Made by a program: the position numbers and the translations under genes
Notes under the pieces: generated by a model
What the model was told of the DNA's origin: nothing
The model's input: only the letters and a program-made list of their open reading frames with translations
Database searches by the model: none
Shown: one piece after another, positions 54,697-64,000 of the stretch
How positions within the stretch are numbered: the first letter of the stretch is position 1
Layout of the letters: each line of letters opens with the position of its first letter
DNA from: Symbiotaphrina buchneri
Lineage: Eukaryota > Ascomycota > Symbiotaphrinales > Symbiotaphrinaceae
Reading direction: 5' to 3'
DNA length: 64,000 nucleotides
Assembly (NCBI GenBank): GCA_001599915.1
Contig: BCIG01000023.1
Coordinates: forward strand, 62,001-126,000

Positions 54697-56410
54697 ATGG
54701 ACGCCGACGTGAAAAAAGTCTCTGCAAGATCAAGTAACACGGGCGGCCGAGGACTCTTTGCATCTGAACCCATCCGGGCCGGAGATTTGATTGTGTCCAT
54801 TGCACAACCTTTCATCTCCGTGCTTGATAAGGACCACCTCGACGATGCGTGCTACCACTGCTTCGTCTGGTGCCCAAAGCAAGGCATCCAGAACCCCGTG
54901 ACCGAGGATGAAACTCTTAAAACGACCTTGAAGACCTGTACTGGCTGTCGCGTCGTCAAATTTTGTAGTAAGGTACATTAAGCACATCCATGATTTCCAT
55001 TTTTTCTGTCTTTTGATTCCCGATTCGTTGTACGCTGCCTTTTTGACTTCTGATCCGCCTGCTGCTCCTGAACATATTCTCTGCCCCTTGTTTTTGCAAG
55101 AATTGCATCTTTTTTATTTCGGCCGTCCATATACTTATTCATGACGTTCGTCTTTTAGGGCTGTCAAGCTCAGTCATGGAGAGCATGGCACAAATATGAA
55201 TGCCCTCTTTTTGCTCATCTGGCGCCCCGGATCCTCCCTACTACCGTCCGGGCCATCATTAGGCCGCTCCTTCGCCAACAGAAAGGGGCCCTATCAGAAG
55301 AGCATTGGAACAGCCTGCTCAAAATGGAGTCCCACATGTTGGACTTCAGGAGGGCTGGCGGCCCGCGATGGGAGAACATCTGCTTGATGAGTAAAGGGGC
55401 TGAGGGGTATTCCGGGACCACAGTCGGTATAGATCTGGTCAGAGATCTTTACTGCAAGGTATGTGCACTGTGCCTTCTAGGGGATCATGGACTAGGTCTG
55501 AGCTGTGCAGCTGCTTGTCAACTCGCTCACCCTTGTCACACCACATTTCGACCCCCTGGGTATCTGTATAGATCCCTTAGCGGCAACGATGAATCACTCG
55601 TGCGAGCCTAACGCAGTAGTCGTCTTTGATGGTCCAAAGCTATCTATCCGCTCGTTGAAAGATATTGGCAAGGATGAAGAGGTCTTTATATCTTACATCG
55701 ACTGCACGGACCCCTTTCCAAAGAGACAAAGAGAGCTTCGGGATCGGTATTTCTTTGCTTGCAGCTGCCGATTATGCCGTGAAGAAGCCGAGGTAAATGC
55801 CAGAGACCTTAGCGCGGCCGAGGAAGAAGGATATCGGGTCCTCGATCTCGTAAAGAAGACTGCCGATCCCCTTGAAGGGATCAAAATCGTGAAAGGTGGA
55901 CTTTCGGCTTTGAGAGCAGAGCAGGCGGGGCAGACATTGACCCGACAGCCTGGACCCTCACTTCGGCAGCAACTCGTCGTATGCTACCTCACGGCACAGG
56001 AATGGCTACCGGCATTGGTCCAGATGCTCAAGACGTATTTCTGGATCGACCCTGTCCTCTTTCGCCAGACACACTATCCGATCAGGGTCGTGCACAACTG
56101 GGTGCTGGTGACCTTACTTCTGAACATCGCACAACTCGCCGCGGAAGGGTCCAGCTCGGTCCGAGATCTGGAGCCCTTCCAGCTGGACTACGGAGTCATC
56201 ATAGTAGGGCTGGCGAATGAAGTGCTGCACAATGTCCGCAAGAGCCATGGCGAGGACTCCAGATTTGCAGTCATGGTGCGTAGGAAGGTGGACCAGATAC
56301 TGACCGATATGACGAGAAACAGCGATCGTGCCACCCCCCATCCTCGAAGAGAGGAACTGGAGACAGAGTGGGCAAAACTTAGACGGGTCGCAGACTTAGC
56401 GGAAGAATGA
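54697..56410 (+). CDS. SET-MYND (SMYD-like) lysine methyltransferase family protein
   Basis: Exons 54697-54972, 55159-55458 and 55511-56410 give 491 residues. The split SET domain begins with NTGGRGLFASEPIRAGDLIV. A MYND-like zinc finger follows (CYHCFVWC, CTGCRVVKFCSKGC, WRAWHKYECPLF). The SET core continues with NHSCEPNAVVVFDGP, the AdoMet-binding and knot region, and EEVFISYIDC; the post-SET cysteines are FACSCRLC. The C-terminal half is helical, as in SMYD proteins. It has all expected catalytic elements, including NHSCEPN. Targets may be histones or other proteins and cannot be inferred. Intron 1 (186 nt) is long for this window. Confidence 0.9.
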
Positions 56411-56718
56411 GCTTGTGGTCCAGTCTTGGAATTCTTCTAGCAGGACAATTAGGTCTGTCGGCGGCCAGAATGCGACCAGGTGTCGTCTGCACAGTCACAC
56501 CCACATCAGACGACTTATGCCCAGTTTACAGTCTCTTCGTGGAAGTCCCAGCAAAATGTCCAAGGGCTTCTAGGGCGCTAGCTATGCCAGCGCGGAGGGA
56601 TTCAAGGACCATAGCTCGCACAACAAAGCACTCCTGTGATCTTGGACAAAGGCTCCGACAGAGTACGAAAAGGTCATTATATTAAGCATCTGGGTATCGT
56701 AGACAACGCATATGACAA
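56411..56718. other. Convergent intergenic region
   Basis: 3' ends of the SET-MYND gene and SIL1. No gene seen. Confidence 0.5.
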
Positions 56719-57999
56719 TCAGCAAGTGCCACCCAGCTCGTTCAGCCTTGTTCGTAAGGCATCATTAGCCGCTTCCACCTTCTCAAACGCACCAGAGACG
56801 TCGTCCCCGCCTCTCTTCCGCCATCGACTCGGGGCAGCGGCAAAGTTTCGGCACCAACCCTTGAGGATCGCTGTTTGGAAACTGCTAGTATCTGCTCCGA
56901 CCTCTCTGCCCGCCTTATCCAGCAAACCCCAGCCTGACGCCTCCGCCGCTTCACCGAAGAGCTTCTCCTCGTCCACTGGCGACCCAGGCTTCAGAATGGT
57001 ATCGAGCACGAAATTGGCTATTCTTCCCCTCACAGCATCCCTGCCATCTGCGCCGGCCTTGTCGCCATCGAAGATCTCCTGGAGCGTCGTCATGCCCCTC
57101 CTCTGGATGAACTCAGCCAATCGAGCCTGGCTCTTGCTCAGAGCACTCAAGAGGTAGAGTAGCCGCTCCTGAACCTTTGAAAATTGCTTGTTCTCAAAGA
57201 GCCGCAGCAGGATGGCCTCCACAATGGTCTCATCGCTGTCTTTATCCGATTGACAACTACTCTGAAAGCGCCCTTCTGCGGACGCCTGTCTGACAGCAAC
57301 AGGGTTGTTCTGCAGAGCGCTGCCTACAACCATGGCAACATCGGCCCTCACCCTATTGCGCTCTTCGTCGGGTAATGATAACGACTCGCAGCCCAATAAG
57401 CCTGACAACTTGCGCATAACATCCTCTCGAGCGGCCAGCTCTATGCCCCAGTGCATGGAATGCACCAGCTCTTCAAGCGCCGACAACGCTGCTATAAGCT
57501 CGGGCCCGTTTGAACGAGGGTTGAGCAGGATATCAACGTTGTCTTCAAACTCCTCACTTTCGCCATGAGCAGGTCTCGGAATCCGACCAACCGGATCGTA
57601 CGGCGGAGGCGTCATTCCCGACTGTTCAACGAGAGAAAGCATGGGCGCTTCCTGTTCTTGTTCCATCGCACCAACAGGTACTGCTACCATTGTCCCATCT
57701 TCGGCACCATCTGCATCTTCGACAGATGGGTCATACAGCTTGGCTTCCTTTTTACCCGTCTCGAGATTCAAGCGAACGTGCAGACCCGGCGGAATATCTT
57801 GATCTTCATGTACAGTTTGAAATTCGGTCGTTGGTTGGAAATGACGAGGATAGCACTCAGATGCGTCTGATGTGTGACATATGATATCTGAAGAGGCCGC
57901 GGGCGATGCAGCAGAGGATTTATATAGTGGTGATGCGGCGTAGCAAGCTCCCAAGAATAGGAGCAAGGCACAGGCGAGCAGGCTCGCCCGCAAACGCAT
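56719..57999 (-). CDS. SIL1-like nucleotide exchange factor of ER Hsp70 (BiP)
   Basis: A single exon of 426 residues. The signal peptide is MRLRASLLACALLLFLGACY. The region HVRLNLETGKKEAKLYDP is typical of SIL1/HspBP1-type proteins. A helical armadillo-like body follows (LSALEELVHSMHWGIELAAR, AIVVGSALQNNPVAV-like segments, VQERLLYLLSALSKSQARL). No HDEL/KDEL-type retention signal ends it (GGTC), so retention is by other means or the protein is partly secreted. SIL1 promotes ADP release from Kar2/BiP during translocation and folding. Divergent from the complex I subunit gene. Confidence 0.88.
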   Translation of the reverse strand: MRLRASLLACALLLFLGACYAASPLYKSSAASPAASSDIICHTSDASECYPRHFQPTTEFQTVHEDQDIPPGLHVRLNLETGKKEAKLYDPSVEDADGAEDGTMVAVPVGAMEQEQEAPMLSLVEQSGMTPPPYDPVGRIPRPAHGESEEFEDNVDILLNPRSNGPELIAALSALEELVHSMHWGIELAAREDVMRKLSGLLGCESLSLPDEERNRVRADVAMVVGSALQNNPVAVRQASAEGRFQSSCQSDKDSDETIVEAILLRLFENKQFSKVQERLLYLLSALSKSQARLAEFIQRRGMTTLQEIFDGDKAGADGRDAVRGRIANFVLDTILKPGSPVDEEKLFGEAAEASGWGLLDKAGREVGADTSSFQTAILKGWCRNFAAAPSRWRKRGGDDVSGAFEKVEAANDALRTRLNELGGTC

Positions 58000-58332
58000 G
58001 ATGGATGGCTGTGCGTAAAGTAAGATGTGAAGTAAATATCGGGAGAGAGTACAAAGGCAAAAGATAAGGCTTCGATATTGAAAGGCAAGGTGGCACTTTA
58101 TATGAAGAATAATGAGGACAAGCTGTTCTGAATCCCTCTGAGGTCCAGCGCGTCACCGTGCACTTATGGCTTGAGCTACCGGTAGGTATGGCTTACACTC
58201 GCAACATTGTTTATCCGAAATGACTAAGCTATTCTGTAACCTCACCCTCACCCTCACCCCGTCGTCGATATCCATTGATTGTGATAGCACATCTTTCGAG
58301 CATCCATTGTGAGCTTGGGAACCCTGCTCACA
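58000..58332. promoter_or_regulatory. Shared upstream region of SIL1 and the complex I 17.8-kDa subunit
   Basis: 333 bases between the divergent starts. A repeat of CTCACC (CCTCACCCTCACCCTCACCC) lies at about 58239-58258, close to the complex I gene. Confidence 0.5.
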
Positions 58333-59020
58333 ATGCAATCCCTCAGGCCTGCACCGAGACTGTTGGTCCGGTCAACCCGCGCATTGCCGAGGCCATCGCG
58401 GCGCTTCGCATCTACAGAACATGGGCACGGTCACGGCCACGAGCATGCCCACCACGGCCCCGTCGAGGAGCCTCTAGGCGTACGGATGTATCTCATATAT
58501 CGCGCAAGTCAAGGCTGACACCATTACAGAAGGGCTTCTACGTCGTCCTAGCGGCGATCCCGTTCACTATCGCCGTGTACAAGCTCTCGCGGTCGAGCCC
58601 TTCCACAGACCCGTCGAATCCGGGCTCGCAACCCTGGTTTTCGCGGGTGATCAACAGCTACAGCGTGTGGATGGACAGTTGGAAGGCCAGGAATTCCTTG
58701 CACACGGCGGCGATTGAGCAAGCGGCGCATGATCGGCATCTGTTCCACAACAGCAAAGGCAGCCCTACGGTCTCCTTGAAGTACCCTGAGTGAGTCTTTC
58801 CCCGTTTGTCGGCCCACAACCAATTCAAGCTCTTGCCCCTTGAGGGTTACTCTTTGAGTGCGGGTTCCTAATTTGGGTGCTCAGGATCGTCAATGCCGGA
58901 TCTCCCTACAATGTACCGGCGGGACATGGGTCTGCCAACATTGACGCATTAGTGGCACATTACGAGGCAAAGCGGGCGGAAGAGGAAGATAGGAAGCTGA
59001 AGATGCTAGCTCAGGCTTGA
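58333..59020 (+). CDS. NADH:ubiquinone oxidoreductase 17.8-kDa subunit, mitochondrial
   Basis: Exons 58333-58479, 58530-58789 and 58885-59020 give 180 residues. The presequence is rich in Arg (LRPAPRLLVRSTRALPRPSR) and followed by a His-rich linker (HGHGHGHEHAHHGPVEEPLG). One TM helix (FYVVLAAIPFTIAVYKL) anchors it in the inner membrane. The conserved C-terminus contains NSYSVWMDSWKARNSLHTAA and the ending AHYEAKRAEEEDRKLKMLAQ. It is an accessory subunit specific to fungal complex I. Confidence 0.9.
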
Positions 59021-59387
59021 TAGGTTGGAGACTTAGACATGGAGCACAAGACTTGAGGCTGCTCAGAAGAGATGTCATGGGCGGTCCATGCCGATATTCG
59101 TTGACTGGTGTTGTACTCAGCCCTATGACTATTTATCCTAAAGCTCCTGTATCCTTGGAATTGATTGGAATATGGGCGAAGCCAGATGTGACTTGCACCT
59201 CGCCTGAATGCCAGCCCATCGAAGCTACACGCCTATACGACCTCTCGAGCGTACCAGCGCCGGAAAATGCATGATCAAACGCCGTCTGCTTGCGTGCATG
59301 GCCCTATCATTAGGGCTTGTAGTGCGCGACCGTTTGCCACATGGGTAGATGAACAAATAAATGGCCAGATGACCGATGGACAATCAA
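59021..59387. other. Convergent intergenic region
   Basis: 3' ends of the complex I subunit gene and the Pta1 homologue. No gene seen. Confidence 0.5.
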
Positions 59388-62092
59388 TCATGTTGCCGCG
59401 GTAACCGCTGATGAAGCCATAGAAGGAGCTCTCTCAGAATTTCCATCCACTGCCGCAGCGTGTTCTTGCTGGGCAGCTTCTTTCTTGAGAGTCTCTGGGC
59501 GCCATTTCATAAGGAGTTTGGCTGCAGAAGTACGTGCATCATCGTCTCCATGACAGTTAGCTATAATCCCAGGGGAAGCAGTGTTCGGCACTCGTACAGT
59601 TTTTCCACAGGTCCTCCAAAGCATCTAAGCACATCTCTCTAATCGGCGGCCTGAGAAGGATCAAGTAGCTGAATTATAAAATTAGCCTCCACCGGAGAAT
59701 ATGAAGGCACAGGAACTCACTGTATAGCACTGGTAGCAAGAGCGACCCTTTCGGGATCACGAGCTAGTGATTTCACGCGTTCTAGAAGAAGATGACTGAC
59801 GCCTGGGATCTCAGACAGGAGCCGTATCAACACTTTGTCTCGAGCATCCAAATATGGTAATATTCCTTCCAACATCTTGAGAGCCCATTTTTCATATTGC
59901 AGACTCGACGACCCGTTTTGCTCCATCTGGATTTTGTCATTGTACCATTCCTCGTTCAGCCAAGAGATGGCGATATCGATCCGTCTACGGAAGTCCTCAA
60001 TGATATACATATAAAGAGCTTCGCGAATGCCATCCCCTACGTGGGAATGTAGACGCCCTACCTCGTCCGAGTGCTCCTGCTCTCCGAAATCTTCGGTCAA
60101 CATGTCTGGGTCCACAGTAGCGCGAGTGGCTAGTCGAGTGATGACTGTCACCCATGAATCCCGATCATATGAGCTGGCTGCAAGGCGATTGATCCCACTT
60201 TTGGCTTTGCCTTTTGACGGCTCCTCCAGCGCATTCATCATACCGAAAACTCGTATCACAGTCCCTCGGCTCATTTTTTCAGTTTCCTCGGCAGTCAGGG
60301 GCGGTGGTTGAGGGAGCTCGAATTTGCCCAGCGGAACAGCATGGTCTCGTGCAACTTCTGCTGCTGCTGGACTATCTAGCTTGTTCAAGAGCTGCTCTGG
60401 GTCCTCCGCAGGTTCGTAGTCAGGCTCATAGTCATCATCCCCCTCTGCAGCACCGGTTGCTGCCGGTGCCGAAGGTGTTTGTTTGCTCAATGATAACCAA
60501 CGAGAGCGAACGCCCTAGGCACTGTTCTTAGAACAATGATCGGTCACTGGCAGAGGTTGGCACTTACATCAATAGCATGATCGAGAAGCCTCTGATCAAT
60601 ACTGTGCAAGACAGGCAGAGTGATCTTGACAACCATATCAATAGGCAGCTGGGTTATATCGAAGGACGTAAGAGCTTCATCGCGGGTCAAAGTAAAGAGC
60701 TGTGCAAAAGACGTCGGACCAGGAGGTAGAGGCGGTATGGCGGGGAGCCCAGCCCCTTCGTTGGGAAGACCGGCCCCTAGTCGTGCGCGCTTCGCCTGAT
60801 CAAGCCCATCCGTAGGCTCAACAGGTGCAGTCCGTTTTCGACTTCCTTCATCAAATATTTCCGCTTGCGATTGAGTGATCCGATCGATATATTGTTGTAT
60901 ACGGCCAGCGAGAGGCCCATTGGGATTTCTACATCGCCTTCAGTAAAGCTCCGGGCGTGGGGGGTTTGGAAACCCACCTCTGATTAACAGATTTGAGCAG
61001 CGCACGCACGGTACGTGCCATGGATTTGACCAAGACCTTTGTCTTTGGGGTCATCGGTGAGTTTGCTTGCTTCAATGGATTGAAATTAAGAATGGCATTG
61101 ATGATCCTATTGGATATTGAAGGACGTGAACGGATGAGAGGAGCCAAGCAATTGAGCGTTGCGTTCACAAGGACTGCCTCGCTGCTTTCTGTGAGCCAAT
61201 TTCTCTTAAGAGGTCCTGTCATATTACCTTGGCTCCTCGTGGAAGACATTCAGGAGTCGGTCCAACAGGCCCATGGCCTCGGCTTCAAGATTCGACGGAG
61301 GCATGAGAGGATGATTTCGAGGGACCAATGCCAGTGAGATTTCATTCTGATCCGGGCGCTGTATGATGGATGCATGTTAACTTCATATATAAAGCAATAG
61401 CTGGAGGGAGTGATCTCGCGCACCCTTGGGTCTGCTATCATCCCTGGAGTTTGCACTTGGACGACCTTCTGTACGAACTTGACGCAGCAGGTACGGACAC
61501 CGATGTCTGCTGTATCCCATAATCGTAGCAATTTCTGTTTGATGGCAACCATGTGCTCCCATGACGCTGAATCGGATGGGTTGTTGGTTCTAGAATGAAA
61601 GCAACATGAGAAACGGAACTGTACCAATACGCAGGGAATACGTGGGCAAGGAATCAGAGATCTATCCACACAGGGTGCGTGATATGACATCGAGAGGAGC
61701 TCAATGCCTCTGTGTTCTACGAGCGGGGGTAGGTAGGATAGGGGCAGCGCTCACGTATGTCTGAAAATGAGAGGATAGATGCTTGCCGCCGCCTGTGCTA
61801 GGCTTTTGACCACTGCTGGATCTTCCCCTGGGATGTCCAAAACCTCCCTAAGTGTCTGCACGACCAACACCGCAAGTTGTTGCTTCTGCTGCGCTGGCAG
61901 AGCAGGAGTCGCGAAAGTCTCCGCCAGGAAGTCGGCGCCCCATCGTCGAAGCTCCAGCCTGGCGCTCGCGCTGATGATGGGTAGAATACCTTCAATGATC
62001 GGGTTGTAGAAGGCCGCATCACCCAGGACAAGATTTCGGGCTGCATTCAGCTGAGCAAGTTGTTGGGAGATCGATTCCGAAGCTTGTGCCAT
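59388..62092 (-). CDS. Pta1/symplekin homologue, mRNA cleavage and polyadenylation factor
   Basis: Eight exons by splice signals: 61755-62092, 61424-61589, 61228-61358, 60978-61202, 60568-60928, 59721-60514, then 59668 down to about 59600, and the last ending at 59388, for roughly 745 residues. The symplekin/Pta1 N-terminal domain is clear: ELRRWGADFLAETFATP, WEHMVAIKQKLLRLWDTADI, VRTCCVKFVQKVVQVQTPGM. An acidic linker (DDDYEPDYEPAEDPEQLL) follows, and the C-terminal helices carry LRPPIREMCLDALEDLWKN and AAKLLMKWRPETLKKEA. It is the scaffold of the CPF/CPSF complex in mRNA 3'-end formation. The last intron would be only 37 nt (GTACGA...TTATAG), so that junction is uncertain. Confidence 0.85.
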
Positions 62093-62480
62093 GATTGCTA
62101 GATGTCCTTAAGCTTTGTCACGCGCCGAGAGACCTCATGCGCGGAGCAAGACTACGACTGATATTGCTCCACTGCGTGTCCTCCAAAAACAAACAGAGGA
62201 TCATCTGTAGTCGCTCATCGGGATCAGAGCGGGGAATAACACCATGTTGGGAGACGGGTGAGGCGGATTGCGGGAAGCAGGGCAACAGTGTAAACTTTGG
62301 TTGTTAGCTGCCGAGTGCGCCTGGACAAGCTTATTGAAGCACTCAAGTATCAAGTGAGGCTGGATGAGACAAAGTCTTGCTGAGTCAGCAATGACATTGC
62401 GAATCATGCTACACTCTACTCAAGTTGGCCATGGGACAATAATCGCACCGTCACCGCAGCAAGACAGCGCAGCAGCCAAG
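62093..62480. promoter_or_regulatory. Shared upstream region of Pta1 and COA3
   Basis: 388 bases between two divergent starts. Nothing stands out. Confidence 0.45.
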
Positions 62481-62854
62481 ATGCCCATGTATGCTACGTC
62501 TTCTGGATAATTATTCCGACGATGAAAACAGACCGCTGACAGCTGGTAGAATACCTCGATCAACCTATTACGACAAGCATTATCGGCAGGCTCCTGCCCT
62601 CATCCGTGCGCGGCAACCCTACCTGGTCAAGAACATTCTCACTGGAACTGCTATTTGTGCATTCGTGATAGGAGTTTGTGAGTGCCATTCCTGCTCAAAG
62701 ATATTTCCTGTGCCTTACATCATTCATAGACGCCTTCACCATTCGCGCGGTAGCTCAGGATGACTTCGAGGACGTGCCTATTCCGGATGCTCCAGCTCAG
62801 CCAGCCCATGCGCCTCACACATCCATAGTGCAATCAGCGGGTTCTCGAAAATAG
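62481..62854 (+). CDS. Cytochrome c oxidase assembly factor 3 (COA3)
   Basis: Exon 1 is only 8 bases (62481-62488, ATGCCCAT); the others are 62532-62677 and 62730-62854, giving 92 residues. Without the 8-base exon no start codon fits. The conserved core is STYYDKHYRQAPALIRARQP, then YLVKNILTG and one TM helix (AICAFVIGVYAFTIRAVAQ), then DDFEDVPIPDAP, the family signature. COA3 stabilises newly made Cox1 in the mitochondrial inner membrane together with Cox14 and Mss51. Length is normal. Confidence 0.88.
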
Positions 62855-63280
62855 GCTGCTAAGATGGCATGCATTGCAGAACTAGCATTTAGGGAGCTCT
62901 GGTCAATCGGTCTGTCCTGTAATTAGAGGTTGCATGACACAGGCGTTATGGTGTTGTTGCTGTGGCCTACTACAATTACGCTACTCACGTACTTCCCGTT
63001 GAAACCATTGAAGTCCTGATCCTGATCGGACGTAGTCATGAACGCCTATAGATCGTAGCCTATTTGGCCTTTAATGTCGAAGAGCAGAATCCATCCTCAT
63101 AGCTTGCAAGGTCTCCGTGCGCTCAAGAACAGTGGACCGGTTTTAATTACATTCATATCTGAGACGCTCATGCTGACACTGATTTTCGTACGTCGTACAC
63201 TCCACCGGAGGAACCTCGCCTAGGGTACCAGAAAGCGACAACTCCTTGGAACGCCTCCCGTCTACATTCCCACCAGTTCT
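62855..63280. other. Convergent intergenic region
   Basis: No gene seen. 3' ends of COA3 and the uncharacterised minus-strand gene. Confidence 0.5.
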
Positions 63281-63892
63281 CTAACGAGCCCCAAGTGGTC
63301 GCATAGCGCTTCCTCCTGTGAGAGCGGAATGTATATGTAGCCGTGCCGGATTCTGCAAAGCAGCCGGAACTGAGCTACCGTTGGTACGGATGTCCTCTTT
63401 AACAACGGTCGAGGAGGTTGTGGAGGCGTTGTTCTGGACAAAGTCCGGATCCGCACGCGGTGGAGATAAACGGCCAATGTCAGCGGATTGTAGCATGTTA
63501 GACTTGCGTTCCGTAACAGGACCATTCTCACTGGCAGGGGACCGCCCATCGGGTGAAACTCCTAACATTGAAAAGTTAGGGTCATTGGGAGTATGGCGCA
63601 CCACCACAGGCGTCGCGGCTGCAGAAGAGTTCGGCAACGATACAGTAGCCATGGTCGAGGCAGATCCGTTTGCAGCACCAGGTTCGGCAAACCGCCGTTG
63701 AGCAGCTGGAGTTGTAAAGGGATTCTCAATCCGCGGCTGCTGACCGCTGTTGCGTGGACCCTGCTGCGTCTGAAGCTGATGGTGTGCGGGATGCTGCGGA
63801 TTGGCCCACGGGGTACGCTCGAGAAACTGCTCTTCAGCAGCTGGCCTGGGTCTAGAGACTGAGGAAGTCGGTAGGGAAGTCCGCGACGCCAT
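63281..63892 (-). CDS. Uncharacterised disordered protein, 203 aa
   Basis: A single open frame from MASRTSLPTSSVSRPRPA to a stop at 63281. It is low complexity, rich in Pro, Ser, Ala, Asn and Gln, with no cysteine, TM or coiled coil; a segment reads VVRHTPNDPNFSMLGVSPDG. No family is recognised. Codon usage and an uninterrupted frame suggest a real gene, but its 5' limits are close to the window edge and an upstream exon cannot be excluded. Confidence 0.55.
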   Translation of the reverse strand: MASRTSLPTSSVSRPRPAAEEQFLERTPWANPQHPAHHQLQTQQGPRNSGQQPRIENPFTTPAAQRRFAEPGAANGSASTMATVSLPNSSAAATPVVVRHTPNDPNFSMLGVSPDGRSPASENGPVTERKSNMLQSADIGRLSPPRADPDFVQNNASTTSSTVVKEDIRTNGSSVPAALQNPARLHIHSALTGGSAMRPLGAR

Positions 63893-64000
63893 ATTCTGAG
63901 CGGGCTGGTGTTGTCGAATTTGTCTTCCAACCTACCTCACCACCTCATAGTCAGCAATATACTTATTGACAAGGGGCAAGTTGTAATTTCGAGTGCATAC

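Noticed and set aside
1-64000. CRISPR arrays, operons or ribosome-binding sites
   Set aside because: None seen; this is eukaryotic DNA with spliceosomal introns.

Overview
This 64-kb window comes from the nuclear genome of a filamentous ascomycete, most likely a eurotiomycete related to Aspergillus or Penicillium. The evidence is short phase-conserved GT-AG introns (about 45-90 nt), small intergenic distances and a set of recognisable fungal housekeeping genes: palC, TFIID TAF7 and TAF3, alpha-tubulin, EMC3, SPC2, SIL1, complex I subunits, a Pta1/symplekin homologue and COA3. I rebuilt exon structures by hand from splice signals and reading phase. Family names rest on motif recognition, since no search was run.

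Region 1 (1-11.5 kb) holds a CYP52-like P450, a Ser/Thr-rich single-pass surface protein and a large single-pass glycoprotein (minus strand) whose 5' end has a short reading-frame break. A block of strong GC-rich hairpins lies at 6.78-6.98 kb.

Region 2 (11.5-28.2 kb) is an accessory island. A GH51 alpha-L-arabinofuranosidase gene is split in two: its 3' end (with intact introns) lies at 12.16-12.7 kb and its 5' end (signal peptide and first residues) at 27.9-28.2 kb, same strand and right order. About 15 kb sits between them. It holds a fragment of an NFX1-type helicase gene, a tandem-repeat array with an assembly gap, two Ty3/Gypsy fossils and three intact-looking multi-exon genes of unknown role: gene B (834 aa, DEDDh exonuclease-like C-terminus), gene A (671 aa, APSES/KilA-N-like DNA-binding domain followed by Cys/His fingers) and gene C (about 580 aa, minisatellite plus coiled coil). 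Genes A and B share a recurring Ser-Ile-Asp motif encoded by a nearly constant, near-palindromic 10-mer GTCGATAGAC. It occurs seven times exactly and three times as a variant within 5 kb, in both DNA orientations. One copy is the core of a 36-nt palindrome. A 448-bp MITE with 9-bp target-site duplications lies just outside the island. This A/B pair with its motif is my best candidate for an undescribed system.

Region 3 (31-64 kb) is ordinary, dense and conserved: a GT34 mannosyltransferase, a small Cys/His protein, complex I 12-kDa subunit, palC, TAF7 and TAF3 (divergent), a disordered small protein, alpha-tubulin, an EF-hand MscS channel, PXMP4/PMP24, SPC2 and EMC3 (divergent), a Kre9/Knh1-like GPI protein, a SET-MYND protein, SIL1, complex I 17.8-kDa subunit, Pta1/symplekin, COA3 and an uncharacterised disordered protein. 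Several are ER or mitochondrial biogenesis genes, and many are paired head to head over short shared promoters.
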